Below, piece by piece: positions 35,603 to 45,200 of a stretch of 64,000 nt of DNA. Positions within the stretch are counted from its first letter, which is position 1. Every line of letters starts with the position of its first letter. The notes under the pieces are model-generated. The model was not told the DNA's origin and did not search any database. It saw only the letters and a program-made list of their open reading frames with translations. The position numbers were made by a program, and so were the translations under genes. The DNA is taken from the NCBI GenBank assembly GCA_963754845.1, contig CAVWHE010000001.1, forward strand, positions 62,001 through 126,000. The letters run 5' to 3'. Origin of the DNA: JAKASV01 sp963754845. GTDB lineage: Bacteria > Babelota > Babeliae > Babelales > Vermiphilaceae.

Positions 35603-36833
35603 GATTTCTTGTGATGGGGAGAACGCCCTATGCGGGCGGCACCAACAGCCTGTTGGATCCTATTTTAAGAAAACCTCTGTGGGAGTGAATGCCCTATGAC
35701 GGGGGGAAGGCCCTGCGACGGGCGGCGGAATTAATGCCCTACGCGGGCATGCGCCAAAGGGAGGGTTGCACGCCCAACCTCCCTCTGGACTCCCAAGGGC
35801 GCCAACAGCCTGTTGGATCCTCTCCCGCGCGGTTATCCACGACACGACTTAATGGCTTGCCTTGCAGGGCAAGACAAACCATACGTCGGTCATGGGACGC
35901 GCTACCGGAAGCGCGAGGCGCGCACAGACCAAGGGGTGGTCAACTCCCCTTGGAGACCCCAGGCAATAACACCAAAAGCTTGTTTTGAATGCCCTGCGAC
36001 AGGGAGAACGCCCTATGCGGGCGACGGAATTAATGCCCTATGCGGGCGGCACCAAAGGGAGGGTTGCACGCCCAACCCCCCTTGGATCCCCAAAGGCAAT
36101 AACAGCAAGAGTCCTCTCTGAAGAACGCCCTGCGCGGGCATGCGCCAAAGGGAGGGTTGCACGCCCAACCCCCCTCTGGACACCCAAGGGCGCCAACAGC
36201 CTGTTGGATCCTCTCCCGCGCGGTTATCCACGACACGACTTAATGGCTTGCCTTGCAGGGCAAGACAAACCATACGTCGGTCATGGGACGCGCTACCGGA
36301 AGCGCGAGGCGCGCACAGACCAAGGGGTGGTCAACTCCCCTTGGAGACCCCAGGCAATAACACCAAAAGCTTGTTTTGAATGCCCTGCGACAGGGAGAAC
36401 GCCCTATGCGGGCGGCGGAATTAATGCCCTATGCGGGCGGCACCAAAGGGAGGGTTGCACGCCCAACCCCCCTTGGATCCCCAAAGGCAATAACAGCAAG
36501 AGTCCTCTCTGAAGAACGCCCTGCGCGGGCATGCGCCAAAGGGAGGGTTGCACGCCCAACCTCCCTCTGGACTCCCAAGGGCGCCAACAGCCTGTTGGAT
36601 CCTCTCCCGCGCGGTTATCCACGACACGACTTAATGGCTTGCCTTGCAGGGCAAGACAAACCATACGTCGGTCATGGGACGCGCTACCGGAAGCGCGAGG
36701 CGCGCACAGACCAAGGGGTGGTCAACTCCCCTTGGAGACCCCAGGCAATAACACCAAAAGCTTGTTTTGAATGCCCTGCGACAGGGAGAACGCCCTATGC
36801 GGGCGGCGGAATTAATGCCCTATGCGGGCGGCA

Positions 36834-37099
36834 CCAAAGGGAGGGTTGCACGCCCAACCCCCCTCTGGACACCCAAGGGCGCCAACAGCCTGTTGGATCC
36901 TCTCCCGCGCGGTTATCCACGACACGACTTAATGGCTTGCCTTGCAGGGCAAGACAAACCATACGTCGGTCATGGGACGCGCTACCGGAAGCGCGAGGCG
37001 CGCACAGACCAATCCCGCGCGTATATCCATGACACGACTTAATGGCTTGCCTTGCAAGGCAAGACAAACCATACGCCGGCCATGGGACGCGCTACCGGA
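36834..37099. repeat. 266-bp inverted repeat, left arm
   Basis: This segment matches 37286-37551 on the opposite strand with few mismatches; the arms have equal length and are 186 bp apart. The loop (37100-37285) is single-copy, less GC-rich sequence without a gene. As RNA or single-stranded DNA it would fold into a very long hairpin. Confidence 0.85.
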
Positions 37100-37285
37100 A
37101 TGATACCAAGGCACATTCATAGAAGGCAGACCTCTTGCATAAAAGCGGCTAACACCGATGCAGAACATCAGCGATTGCCGGAAAATATTTTTCCACGATC
37201 TGGTTGCTTTGGATTATTTTCGCGTGAATTTTCATAGAATTGCTGGCAACCTGCGCGCGCTCACCGCGCGCCATTCAGGTATACC

Positions 37286-37551
37286 TCCGGTAGCGCGTCC
37301 CATGGCCGACGTATGGTTTGTCTTGCCTTGCAAGGCAAGCCATTAAGTCGTGTCATGGATATACGCGCGGGATTGGTCTGTGCGCGCCTCGCGCTTCCGG
37401 TAGCGCGTCCCATGACCGACGTATGGTTTGTCTTGCCCTGCAAGGCAAGCCATTAAGTCGTGTCGTGGATAACCGCGCGGGAGAGGATCCAACAGGCTGT
37501 TGGCGCCCTTGGGTGTCCAGAGGGGGGTTGGGCGTGCAACCCTCCCTTTGG
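37286..37551. repeat. 266-bp inverted repeat, right arm
   Basis: Partner of 36834-37099. Beyond it the inverted copy continues in rearranged order to about 37641, including the segment TTGCTGTTATTGCCTTTGGG, which appears on the other strand in the 391-bp units. Confidence 0.85.
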
Positions 37552-37828
37552 CGCATGCCCGCGCATAGGGCGTTCTCCCCATCATAGTGATTCAGAGAGG
37601 ACTCTTGCTGTTATTGCCTTTGGGGATCCAAGGGGAGTTGGACAATCCACGTGGTGCTCCCCATCATAGGACACTACTGTTGATTCAATCGCCCTCCCTG
37701 CCACTACCCGAAGATCAAGGACCTACTGAAAGCCGCCGAACGTTCCTATGTTTCTTTAGCGCATATGGTATACTTAAGCACGTGGAAAGCACGTGTTGTA
37801 CGCGCGTTTTAATCATCGAGGGCTTGTC

Positions 37829-40246
37829 ATGGACCATCAGTCAGGACCTAAGGGAGGTGAGTACAAGGCAGAATCTATCCGCGTGATAGAGGGACTTGAG
37901 GCGGTACGTAAACGCCCGGCCATGTACATCGGTACAACTGGCATTCAAGGCCTCCATCATTTGGTTTATGAAATCGTCGACAATTCCGTCGACGAGGCCC
38001 TTGCCGGGTACTGCGATACGATAAAAGTTATTCTCCATGACGATGGCTCGTGCTCGGTAGAAGACAACGGCCGCGGCATTCCCACGGATATTCACCCCAC
38101 CGAAAAAGTTTCGGCAACCGAGGTCGTGTTTACCAAACTTCATGCCGGTGGTAAATTCGACAAAGATTCATACAAATTTTCAGGCGGTCTTCATGGCGTC
38201 GGAGCTTCCGTTGTCAATGCACTATCGACAAAGCTCGAGGTGACAATCTGCAAAAACGGCTCCGTGTTTCTTCAGAGCTTCAGACGTGGCCATCCTGAGG
38301 GGCACCTCATTGTCACGGGCACGACCGAAAAACGCGGAACGATGGTGCGTTTCTGGCCCGATGGAGAGATTTTCAAGGAAACGCTTGAATTTAATTTTGA
38401 GACGCTTTCAGCGCGCCTACGCGAACTTGCTTTTTTGAACAAGGCGGTACGGATTTCTATCACCGACGAGCGAACAAGCAAGAGTCATGAATTTTTCTTT
38501 GAAGGCGGCATCAAATCCTTCGTCGAGTACGTTAATACAAAAAAGACGGTACTTTTTAACGACATTCTCTACTTTCAACAGAGTGACGAAGACAACGTCC
38601 TTGAAGTTGCACTCCAGTACAATGACGGCTACGGTGAGCAGCTCTTTTCCTTCGTTAATAACATCAACACAAGTGAGGGCGGCACCCACGTTTCTGGATT
38701 CAAATCGGCGCTAACGAAAGTGTGCAACAAGAGGGCGCGGGAAACCAACATCATCAAAGAGGGCGACGCATTTTCAAGCGAGGATATTCGCGAAGGCCTC
38801 GTTGCTATCATCAATCTCAAAATTCCCGAACCACAATTTGAAGGTCAAACAAAAGCGAAGCTCGGCAACAGCGACATCAAGGGCCTCGTGGATTCGTGGA
38901 CCTTCGCGTTCCTCGACAAGTTCTTTGAAGAAAATCCATCGACGGCCAAAAAAATTCTTCAAAAGGCCGAAATAGCAAAAAGTGCACGTGAGGCCGCACG
39001 TAAGGCGCGTGATCTGACGCGTCGTAAAACAGCACTGGAATCTTCAGTTTTGCCCGGAAAGTTGGCCGATTGTTCTAACGAAAATCCTTCAGAAACTGAA
39101 CTTTTTATTGTCGAGGGCGACTCGGCTGGCGGATCGGCAAAGCAAGGCCGTGATCGCGGCAGCCAGGCGATTCTTCCTTTGCGCGGAAAAATACTCAATG
39201 TCGAGAAGGCCCGCATTGACAAAATACTCGGCAATGAAGAAATTCGGGCGCTCGTTGCCGCCGTCGGCTGCGGTATCGGCGAGGACTTTGAAGTCGCCAA
39301 GGCGCGGTATCACAAAATCATCCTCATGACCGACGCCGACGTTGATGGATCGCACATACGGACGCTTTTGTTGACGTTCTTTTTCCGCTACATGAAGCCT
39401 CTTATTGAAAGCGGATTTCTCTACATCGCCCAACCACCTCTTTATAAAGTTAAAATAGGGAAAAAAGAGCAGTACCTCAAGGATGATAAATCTTTCAAAA
39501 AGTTTCTCTTTGAGTGGGCTCAGGAGCAGACGCTTCTTACACTTGAAAACACGGTCATCGAGCAGGGCCAATGGCTCGCTCTTCTTGAACAGATACGTGA
39601 TTACGACGATCATCTTGCAAAGACAAGCGCGAGCATTCCTCTCGATTACTCGCGCACGCACGAACTCGTGCAGTTTCTGCTCTCAAGCGGTTGGACAAAA
39701 AATCATGGCCACGATGCACTCATCGCCCAGCTGCGTGCGTACTTTAAGGACTTTGCGGTTGCCTACAAAGAGGCGCGTACGGCCGATGTCCCTGACGCGA
39801 CCGTCGACTATCCTCGTTTTATAGTTTTTTCAAGTGCATCGCATGTGTGGCGTGTCCCTGCGGCGTTTTTCGAGTCAGGAGAGGCAAGTGTCCTCATGGA
39901 TATGGTGCGAAAAATTATTGCATTTGAAAATAATCCATGGAGTCTTTCGATCATAGGGCGCGAAAAGATCATAGAGGGCCTCGGCATCATGCCGCTCATC
40001 GAGGCACTTTCTGAAATAAGCAAACCCTTCATGCACGTCCAACGCTACAAAGGTCTTGGCGAAATGAATCCCGAGCAGCTCTGGGAGACGTCTATGGATG
40101 TCAAGCAGCGTGCACTTTTACGGGTCGACATCGAGGATGCAATTGCCGCCGATGCGTGGTTTAACACGCTCATGGGCGAGGATGTTGCCGGCAGAAAGCA
40201 ATTTATCGAAGAGTACGGGCACTTTGCGAGAAATATCGACGTATGA
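37829..40246 (+). CDS. gyrB: DNA gyrase subunit B
   Basis: ATPase subunit of the type IIA topoisomerase that introduces negative supercoils; it works with GyrA, which is not in this window. The 805 residues match the full-length form. Visible in order: RPAMYIGTTGIQGLHHLVYE and VDNSVDEALAG (GHKL ATPase), HAGGKFDKDSYKFSGGLHGVGAS (in two parts, ATP lid), the transducer domain with QTKAKLGNSDIKGLV, TOPRIM (VEGDSAGGSAKQGRDRGSQA, PLRGKILNVEKAR, TDADVDGSHIRTLLLTF), and the C-terminal YKGLGEMNPEQLWETSMD. GAGGG precedes the ATG at 37829. It ends in ATGA, overlapping the tilS start, so the two are translationally coupled. Confidence 0.97.
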   Translation: MDHQSGPKGGEYKAESIRVIEGLEAVRKRPAMYIGTTGIQGLHHLVYEIVDNSVDEALAGYCDTIKVILHDDGSCSVEDNGRGIPTDIHPTEKVSATEVVFTKLHAGGKFDKDSYKFSGGLHGVGASVVNALSTKLEVTICKNGSVFLQSFRRGHPEGHLIVTGTTEKRGTMVRFWPDGEIFKETLEFNFETLSARLRELAFLNKAVRISITDERTSKSHEFFFEGGIKSFVEYVNTKKTVLFNDILYFQQSDEDNVLEVALQYNDGYGEQLFSFVNNINTSEGGTHVSGFKSALTKVCNKRARETNIIKEGDAFSSEDIREGLVAIINLKIPEPQFEGQTKAKLGNSDIKGLVDSWTFAFLDKFFEENPSTAKKILQKAEIAKSAREAARKARDLTRRKTALESSVLPGKLADCSNENPSETELFIVEGDSAGGSAKQGRDRGSQAILPLRGKILNVEKARIDKILGNEEIRALVAAVGCGIGEDFEVAKARYHKIILMTDADVDGSHIRTLLLTFFFRYMKPLIESGFLYIAQPPLYKVKIGKKEQYLKDDKSFKKFLFEWAQEQTLLTLENTVIEQGQWLALLEQIRDYDDHLAKTSASIPLDYSRTHELVQFLLSSGWTKNHGHDALIAQLRAYFKDFAVAYKEARTADVPDATVDYPRFIVFSSASHVWRVPAAFFESGEASVLMDMVRKIIAFENNPWSLSIIGREKIIEGLGIMPLIEALSEISKPFMHVQRYKGLGEMNPEQLWETSMDVKQRALLRVDIEDAIAADAWFNTLMGEDVAGRKQFIEEYGHFARNIDV

Positions 40247-41247
40247 CAAGATCCGTGAGCGATCTTTTTTTGTCGATTGATGCGTACTGTGAGCACTTTG
40301 GTCTTCTCACGCCGGGGTCACATGTCGTTCTCGGTCTTTCCGGTGGCCCCGATTCGATGTTTCTCCTTTATTATTTAGTCGAAAAGCACCATGCCGGGCT
40401 CATCCACCTGCGTGCCGCTCACCTTGACCACGAGTGGCGATCCGACTCGGGCGAGGATGCTCACTTTTGTCTGCGTGAAACGGCAAAGCTCGGTATAGAG
40501 CTTACGACGGGCAGAGCCTCCCAGCTCGGCGTTGTTCGCCCCTTCAACGGATCCAAGGAAGAGGTGGGGCGTCACCTCAGGCGCAGCTTCTTGGAGAACA
40601 TTTGCTTGCGCGAAAAAGCTCACTGCATCGCTTTAGCACACCAGCTTCAGGACCAGCAAGAAACGTTCCTCATGAGGCTCATCCGCGGATGCTCGCTTAC
40701 CGGTCTCGCCGCCATGAGACCGCGCCAAGGCAGTTTCATCCGTCCACTTCTTACGACGAAGCGTGATGACATTATTGCCTATCTTCATGCTCACGCCATT
40801 GCCTACCTCAATGATCCAACAAATGACGATGAGGCGTTTTTGCGCAACAGGCTTCGCGCGCGCGTCATACCCGCGCTCCGTGCTGCCGATGAGCGTTTTG
40901 ATAGCAATTTTGTACGTTCTCTTGAACAGGTACGGCGCGCCGACGATCTTATAACATCCGTGGCTGCCAGCGTTATGGATCGCATCTGCGTGCCGCATGA
41001 TACAAGCACGACGGCGAACGCACTCCGCATTGCAGAACTTCTTGTCCTTGATGATGTTCTCCAGAAGAGAATTCTCATGAGGTGGCTCTGCCAAGCCGGT
41101 TTGCCCTTTGCGCCCAGCACGGGTTTTTTGAGTGAGATCCTGGGATTTCTACGTCAGCCTCATGGAACACTTCATACACTTGGCACGTCGTGGGCTGTGG
41201 CAAAACATAAAGGCACGGCGTGGATCGTAAAGAAAGACGCCCAATAA
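40243..41247 (+). CDS. tilS: tRNA(Ile)-lysidine synthase
   Basis: ATP-dependent enzyme that converts C34 of tRNA-Ile(CAU) to lysidine so that it reads AUA codons as isoleucine. The 334-residue protein has the PP-loop LSGGPDSM (residues 32-39), the following AAHLDHEWRSDS (family VHVNHxLR), ALAHQLQDQQETFLMRLIRG (family AHxxDDQxETxLMRLxRG) and LLTTKRDDIIAYL (family LLxxxRxxIxxYL), then NDPTNDDEAFLRNRLRARVIP (family EDxSNxDxxYxRNRIRxxLLP). The C-terminal lobe is short. The ATG overlaps the gyrB stop by four bases (ATGA). No other gene follows closely, so gyrB-tilS forms a two-gene unit. Confidence 0.95.
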   Translation: MTRSVSDLFLSIDAYCEHFGLLTPGSHVVLGLSGGPDSMFLLYYLVEKHHAGLIHLRAAHLDHEWRSDSGEDAHFCLRETAKLGIELTTGRASQLGVVRPFNGSKEEVGRHLRRSFLENICLREKAHCIALAHQLQDQQETFLMRLIRGCSLTGLAAMRPRQGSFIRPLLTTKRDDIIAYLHAHAIAYLNDPTNDDEAFLRNRLRARVIPALRAADERFDSNFVRSLEQVRRADDLITSVAASVMDRICVPHDTSTTANALRIAELLVLDDVLQKRILMRWLCQAGLPFAPSTGFLSEILGFLRQPHGTLHTLGTSWAVAKHKGTAWIVKKDAQ

Positions 41248-41292
41248 AAGACGGCACATGATGAAGCAAAAGGCGATTGACCACCGAGGCCA

Positions 41293-41321
41293 TTGACGCG
41301 GCTCGCCTAAAATAGTTTAAT
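41293..41321 (+). promoter_or_regulatory. predicted promoter for the hexulose-phosphate-synthase-like gene
   Basis: TTGACG at 41293-41298 and TTTAAT at 41316-41321 are separated by 17 bases, and the ATG of the next gene lies 55 bases downstream. Confidence 0.45.
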
Positions 41322-41375
41322 GATTGTGGTAATTAAAGAAGACGCCATGGTCCTTGGAGAGATGACAAGGAGAGT

Positions 41376-42005
41376 ATGAAACTGCAAGTTTCGTTTGATC
41401 TCATAAGCCTAGAAAAGGCCGTTGAAGTTGCGTCCTCCATTGTCGACCACGCCGATATCTTCGAGGTGGGGACCATGCTTGTGTACACCCACGGCGTCAA
41501 AGCTATCGAGCGATTCAGGGAAAGTTTCCCTCATAAAAAACTACTCGCCGATACTAAGATCGTTGACCGCGGCAAGGAAGCCGTCACGCTCTTTGCACAT
41601 GCTGGCGCTGACTGGGTTACGGTCATGGCAGGCACAGGAAAAAATGTCATCCATATGGCATGTACCACTGCCCATAATGCCGGCAGGAAAGTTATGCTTG
41701 ACCTTCTTGATGCCAGTTCTCTTGGCCAATCTGCCCTTGAGGCAAAAAATCTCGGCGTTGACGCGCTGCTTTTTCATGAAGCCTATGACGAAAAAGAGTC
41801 AATGTCGATTCTCGAAAAGTGGGATATGGTCAAGGGCAACACTGATCTTGAGGTTTTCATCGCGGCAAAAATTGGTCGCGAATCGGTTGGTGAGTTTATT
41901 CAACTCCAACCCGACGGAATCATCATAGGCAGAAGTATAACGGAGGCGGCTCAGCCAGCTGACGAAGCTCTTTATTTTTCTAAGCTTATTCGTCATCCCT
42001 CATGA
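41376..42005 (+). CDS. 3-hexulose-6-phosphate synthase-like protein (OMP decarboxylase superfamily)
   Basis: A 209-residue TIM-barrel enzyme. It aligns best with 3-hexulose-6-phosphate synthase and 3-keto-L-gulonate-6-phosphate decarboxylase: MKLQVSFDLISLEKAVEVA, DIFEVGTMLVYTHGV (family IxExGTPLI), LLADTKIVDRGKEA (family ADxKxxDxGxxEA, the metal and phosphate site), AGADWVTVMAGTG and the phosphate-gripper end PDGIIIGRSITEA (family VVGRxIxxA). In methylotrophs and archaea the first enzyme condenses formaldehyde with ribulose 5-phosphate; run in reverse, it supplies pentose phosphate for nucleotides. The isomerase partner (HxlB/PHI) is not in the window. AAGGAGAG precedes the ATG, and the gene appears to be monocistronic. 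The exact substrate cannot be settled from the motif alone. Confidence 0.8.
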   Translation: MKLQVSFDLISLEKAVEVASSIVDHADIFEVGTMLVYTHGVKAIERFRESFPHKKLLADTKIVDRGKEAVTLFAHAGADWVTVMAGTGKNVIHMACTTAHNAGRKVMLDLLDASSLGQSALEAKNLGVDALLFHEAYDEKESMSILEKWDMVKGNTDLEVFIAAKIGRESVGEFIQLQPDGIIIGRSITEAAQPADEALYFSKLIRHPS

Positions 42006-42201
42006 TCGACGTAGCACGAATATTTTCGTTAGCTTCGGCCCCTCTGCGATCTCGCCTTAATTCATTTTGAATATTTTTATTGATTTTGTATCGCGTATTA
42101 ATCTAGTCTTAACTAGAAGGGGGCGTCGGAGGCCATAAAGATCGCCGACGTTGGTTGTCACCCTGTGCGTATTTCAGGTTCGCTGCGATGGGGAGGTTCT
42201 C

Positions 42202-45200
42202 ATGATTAACGAAAAAATTCCGGGACTCGTGCTTCTTATGGCCGCAGTCATCATAACCAGCTCGTGCTTGCTTTTATCGGCCGCCGCAAGAAATGAGGGT
42301 GCCGGTAACGGTAAAAGTGAGCTGGAAAAAGAATTTGTGGTCGTAGAGAACCCCACCAAGCAACCTGAAGTTTCCCGTGCCGCAGGCGCCCCCGAAGGTG
42401 GCGTTGCTCACTTCATCATCGTGGCGCCCACGATAAAGTGGAGCGTGCTGAGAACTTTTGTTACAACGCCAAGTTTGGCAAAAAGTCTCGGTTTGTCGAG
42501 TGACCCGAGCAGTCCACGTATAACGTACATCCTGCCGAACACACCCGTCAAAGAGCTGCTTGAAAATATTAATAAGGGTATTGCTGGACAAAAGGTCGTC
42601 ATAGCAACGGGATCTTCGGGTCCTCTCATCGCGGCGGCAACGCAGGATATAATAACCCGCAAGCTCGGCCATCTCCACACGGTTATACTATTCGATCCCG
42701 ATACATACGTGGGAACCGTATCGGCTGCCCCCATCACGATACACTACAGTGCCATTGACAATCGCGTGTACAATTTCTATTCGGAGGCAGCAAGTGCCTT
42801 ACATGGTTTTAGAAAAATTCAGCCCGGAATGGTAACCACCCCCCCTACCCCATCTGTCTACTTCAGACGACACAACGGCAATCCCCCCTTCCTCAAGGGT
42901 GTTAACATCAAGTGTTATGTGGCCGAGGGCAAGGCAACAACGGCACAAATTTTGGCACAAAACTTTCCCTTTTTTTCGTACGCGCCGCTCTACCTGGGCT
43001 TTAGTGAAACCGGCATGAGCGATGATTTTGCCGGAGCCGGTAAATCTATAGCGAAAGCAATTGCTACGATTAACGAAAATTTTCTTATCAATACCGACCT
43101 TACGTGCATTCTCTCGACCAAGGGCCAATGGCCAGAGTCGTGTGCCCCGCTTGAGGTACCCCTTGTTTTTGTGAATCGTTTTGCTGGGATCAGTCACGAA
43201 GGGAAGTTAACACACGTAGTAGCTACCTCTGCGGTACCCAACAAGGCACTGGTTGTGTCCCCTGACGTGGTGTGGGAATCCGAATCGATCTACCAAAGAC
43301 ACGACGATGCCATCGGCATGCAATTAAAAGCCGAGGCTCGGCACAATGCCAATGCCCTTGCTGCGTGCACCTATCCGCACATTGCAAGTTCCATCGCCCA
43401 GGGATTTGACATCACATGGCCGGTGAAAAAACCACGATTAAATGTTAATCTTCATGGAAAAGGAGTTGCTGAGGTCAGGTTAACACCGGAGTTGACCGTG
43501 GAGGAACGCACCTTCGCAGAACTTCGAGCAAGCCATGTCGCCAAAGCCGTTTTCAACAAATTCCCGGATCTTCGTGACCGCACGCATCGGCTGCCAAAGA
43601 TCGCTGTAGTAACAAGTGGAGGTGGCGCACGAGCGATGCTGGCAACCTTCGGATTCCTTAAGGGCCTCGCGCGGTCGGGCCTCCTTGATACCGTGACGTA
43701 CATATCGGCCCTCTCGGGATCAACGTGGGCATTAGGAGCGTCAGTTTTTGCGCACAAGGATGACCAGCCGTTTATTGATACATTGAAGGCTGCAAGTAGC
43801 ACAATTGCGAATAACCTCTCAGCCATGAGTCAAGCTGGCATGGCAAAACTTGCCCCCGAATTTGTCAAAGAAGCTTTCGGGAAACATTGGTCAGATACTG
43901 CGCCGTGTGAATTTCAAATTAAGAAATTTTTTGGGCAACATGTTTCGCTCACCGATTTTTATGCATACATTCTTTCCGGCCCACTTATGAATGACGACCC
44001 CAAAGCTTGTGAAAGTTTTCCACATTATCTCTCTGACCAGCGTCCTCAATTTACAAAAGGGGCGGCCGACATTCCTTTTCCAATCTATACCGCAATCACC
44101 GACGACCCAGTTAACTACGATAGGTCGGGAGCATTACCCCTTGAAAAATACAGCCATACCGAGTTTACGCCGTTTGAGGTAGGGGGAGTGAGAGCCGGAC
44201 AACCAACCTTCATCCCAGCGTGGGCGTTTGGAAGAAAGTTCATGTATGGTATCTCGCAGGACCTGAGGCCTGAGCCGGCATTTGCCACACTCATGGCGAC
44301 GTTTGGCTCTGCCGAAGCGTTCTCTGCAAGAGATCTTGCGGCCACTAGCACGATTAAGACTTACTTCGGCGAATTCCAGGTGCCTTCTAGCATTCTGAAG
44401 GCCAGGCTTACCTACCCGGAATTTTGTAATCCGGCACACGCGCTCCTTGAAGTGCAAGACCGCAAAGAAAATCTACCACTCGTTGACGCTGGACTGGCCT
44501 TCAACCTCCCTTATCAACCCGTCAGTGGTTTGAGGCCGGATCGCAAAGCCGATATCGTCATATTCTTCGACGCGTCACAAGACTTCATCGGAAATCCTGA
44601 TCTTCCGCTCCACGACGGCGTACAAACCCTTGCCAGCGGAGGCGAGCTTGAAAAGGTCATGAAATGGGCACAATCCAAGGGAATAAATTTTCCAGAGGTA
44701 AGCGCGAACATTTCAAGTATAACCCTCTCTGGCAAGTCATCATCGGTGCCGCTTGGAAGCAAGCTATTCAACGTCTTTGCCAACAAAAATGATCCAAAGT
44801 GCCCCGTCGTCATTTACATGCCTCTTGCTGTTGATACAACACTTTTGAAGAACACTACAACACTTTTGAAGAACACTACAATCTTGGGAGATCAATTGGA
44901 CTGGGCACTCGAGGATAATCCAATATCTCTCCAGAAGAACGTTGAAGCACAAGATCTGTCCAAGCTTAATCTGGGGGCCTACGGAACCTTTAAATTTGAC
45001 TATACCCCCGAGCAAGCAAATGCTCTCATGGCCCTTGCGGAATTTAACCTCCTTGCCAATGAGAAAGCTATTTGGGACACAATTGGAAATTGGTGCGGGA
45101 AACAGACCTCCGTTGGAGAGCTGGGTGCCGTCGGAGGGCAGCCATCGGTTGGTCCAACAACGGAGACCCCAACAGCATCCGTTCCTCCTGCAGGACCGAC

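Larger units (their letters stand above)
35611..37641. repeat. 2-kb non-coding repeat block (direct and inverted repeats)
   Basis: It contains no convincing gene and is made of GC-rich repeats. A 391-bp unit occurs at 35736-36126 and 36127-36517, then as a 298-bp version from 36518, then as partial copies. An inverted copy occupies 37286 to about 37641. Many short hairpins recur, such as CGCCC-TATGC-GGGCG and GCCCTGCGCGGGC. A 22-bp sequence starting GATGGGGAGAACG is found at 35613-35634 and, inverted, at 37562-37583. Open frames occur on both strands because the repeats lack stop codons, but none has a ribosome-binding site or family resemblance. It separates paralogue 3 from gyrB. Confidence 0.85.

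Noticed and set aside
35689..37587. Several open frames of 60-218 codons on both strands in the repeat block
   Set aside because: They are copies of the same stop-poor repeat read in different frames, with no ribosome-binding sites, no signal peptides and no coding-like composition.
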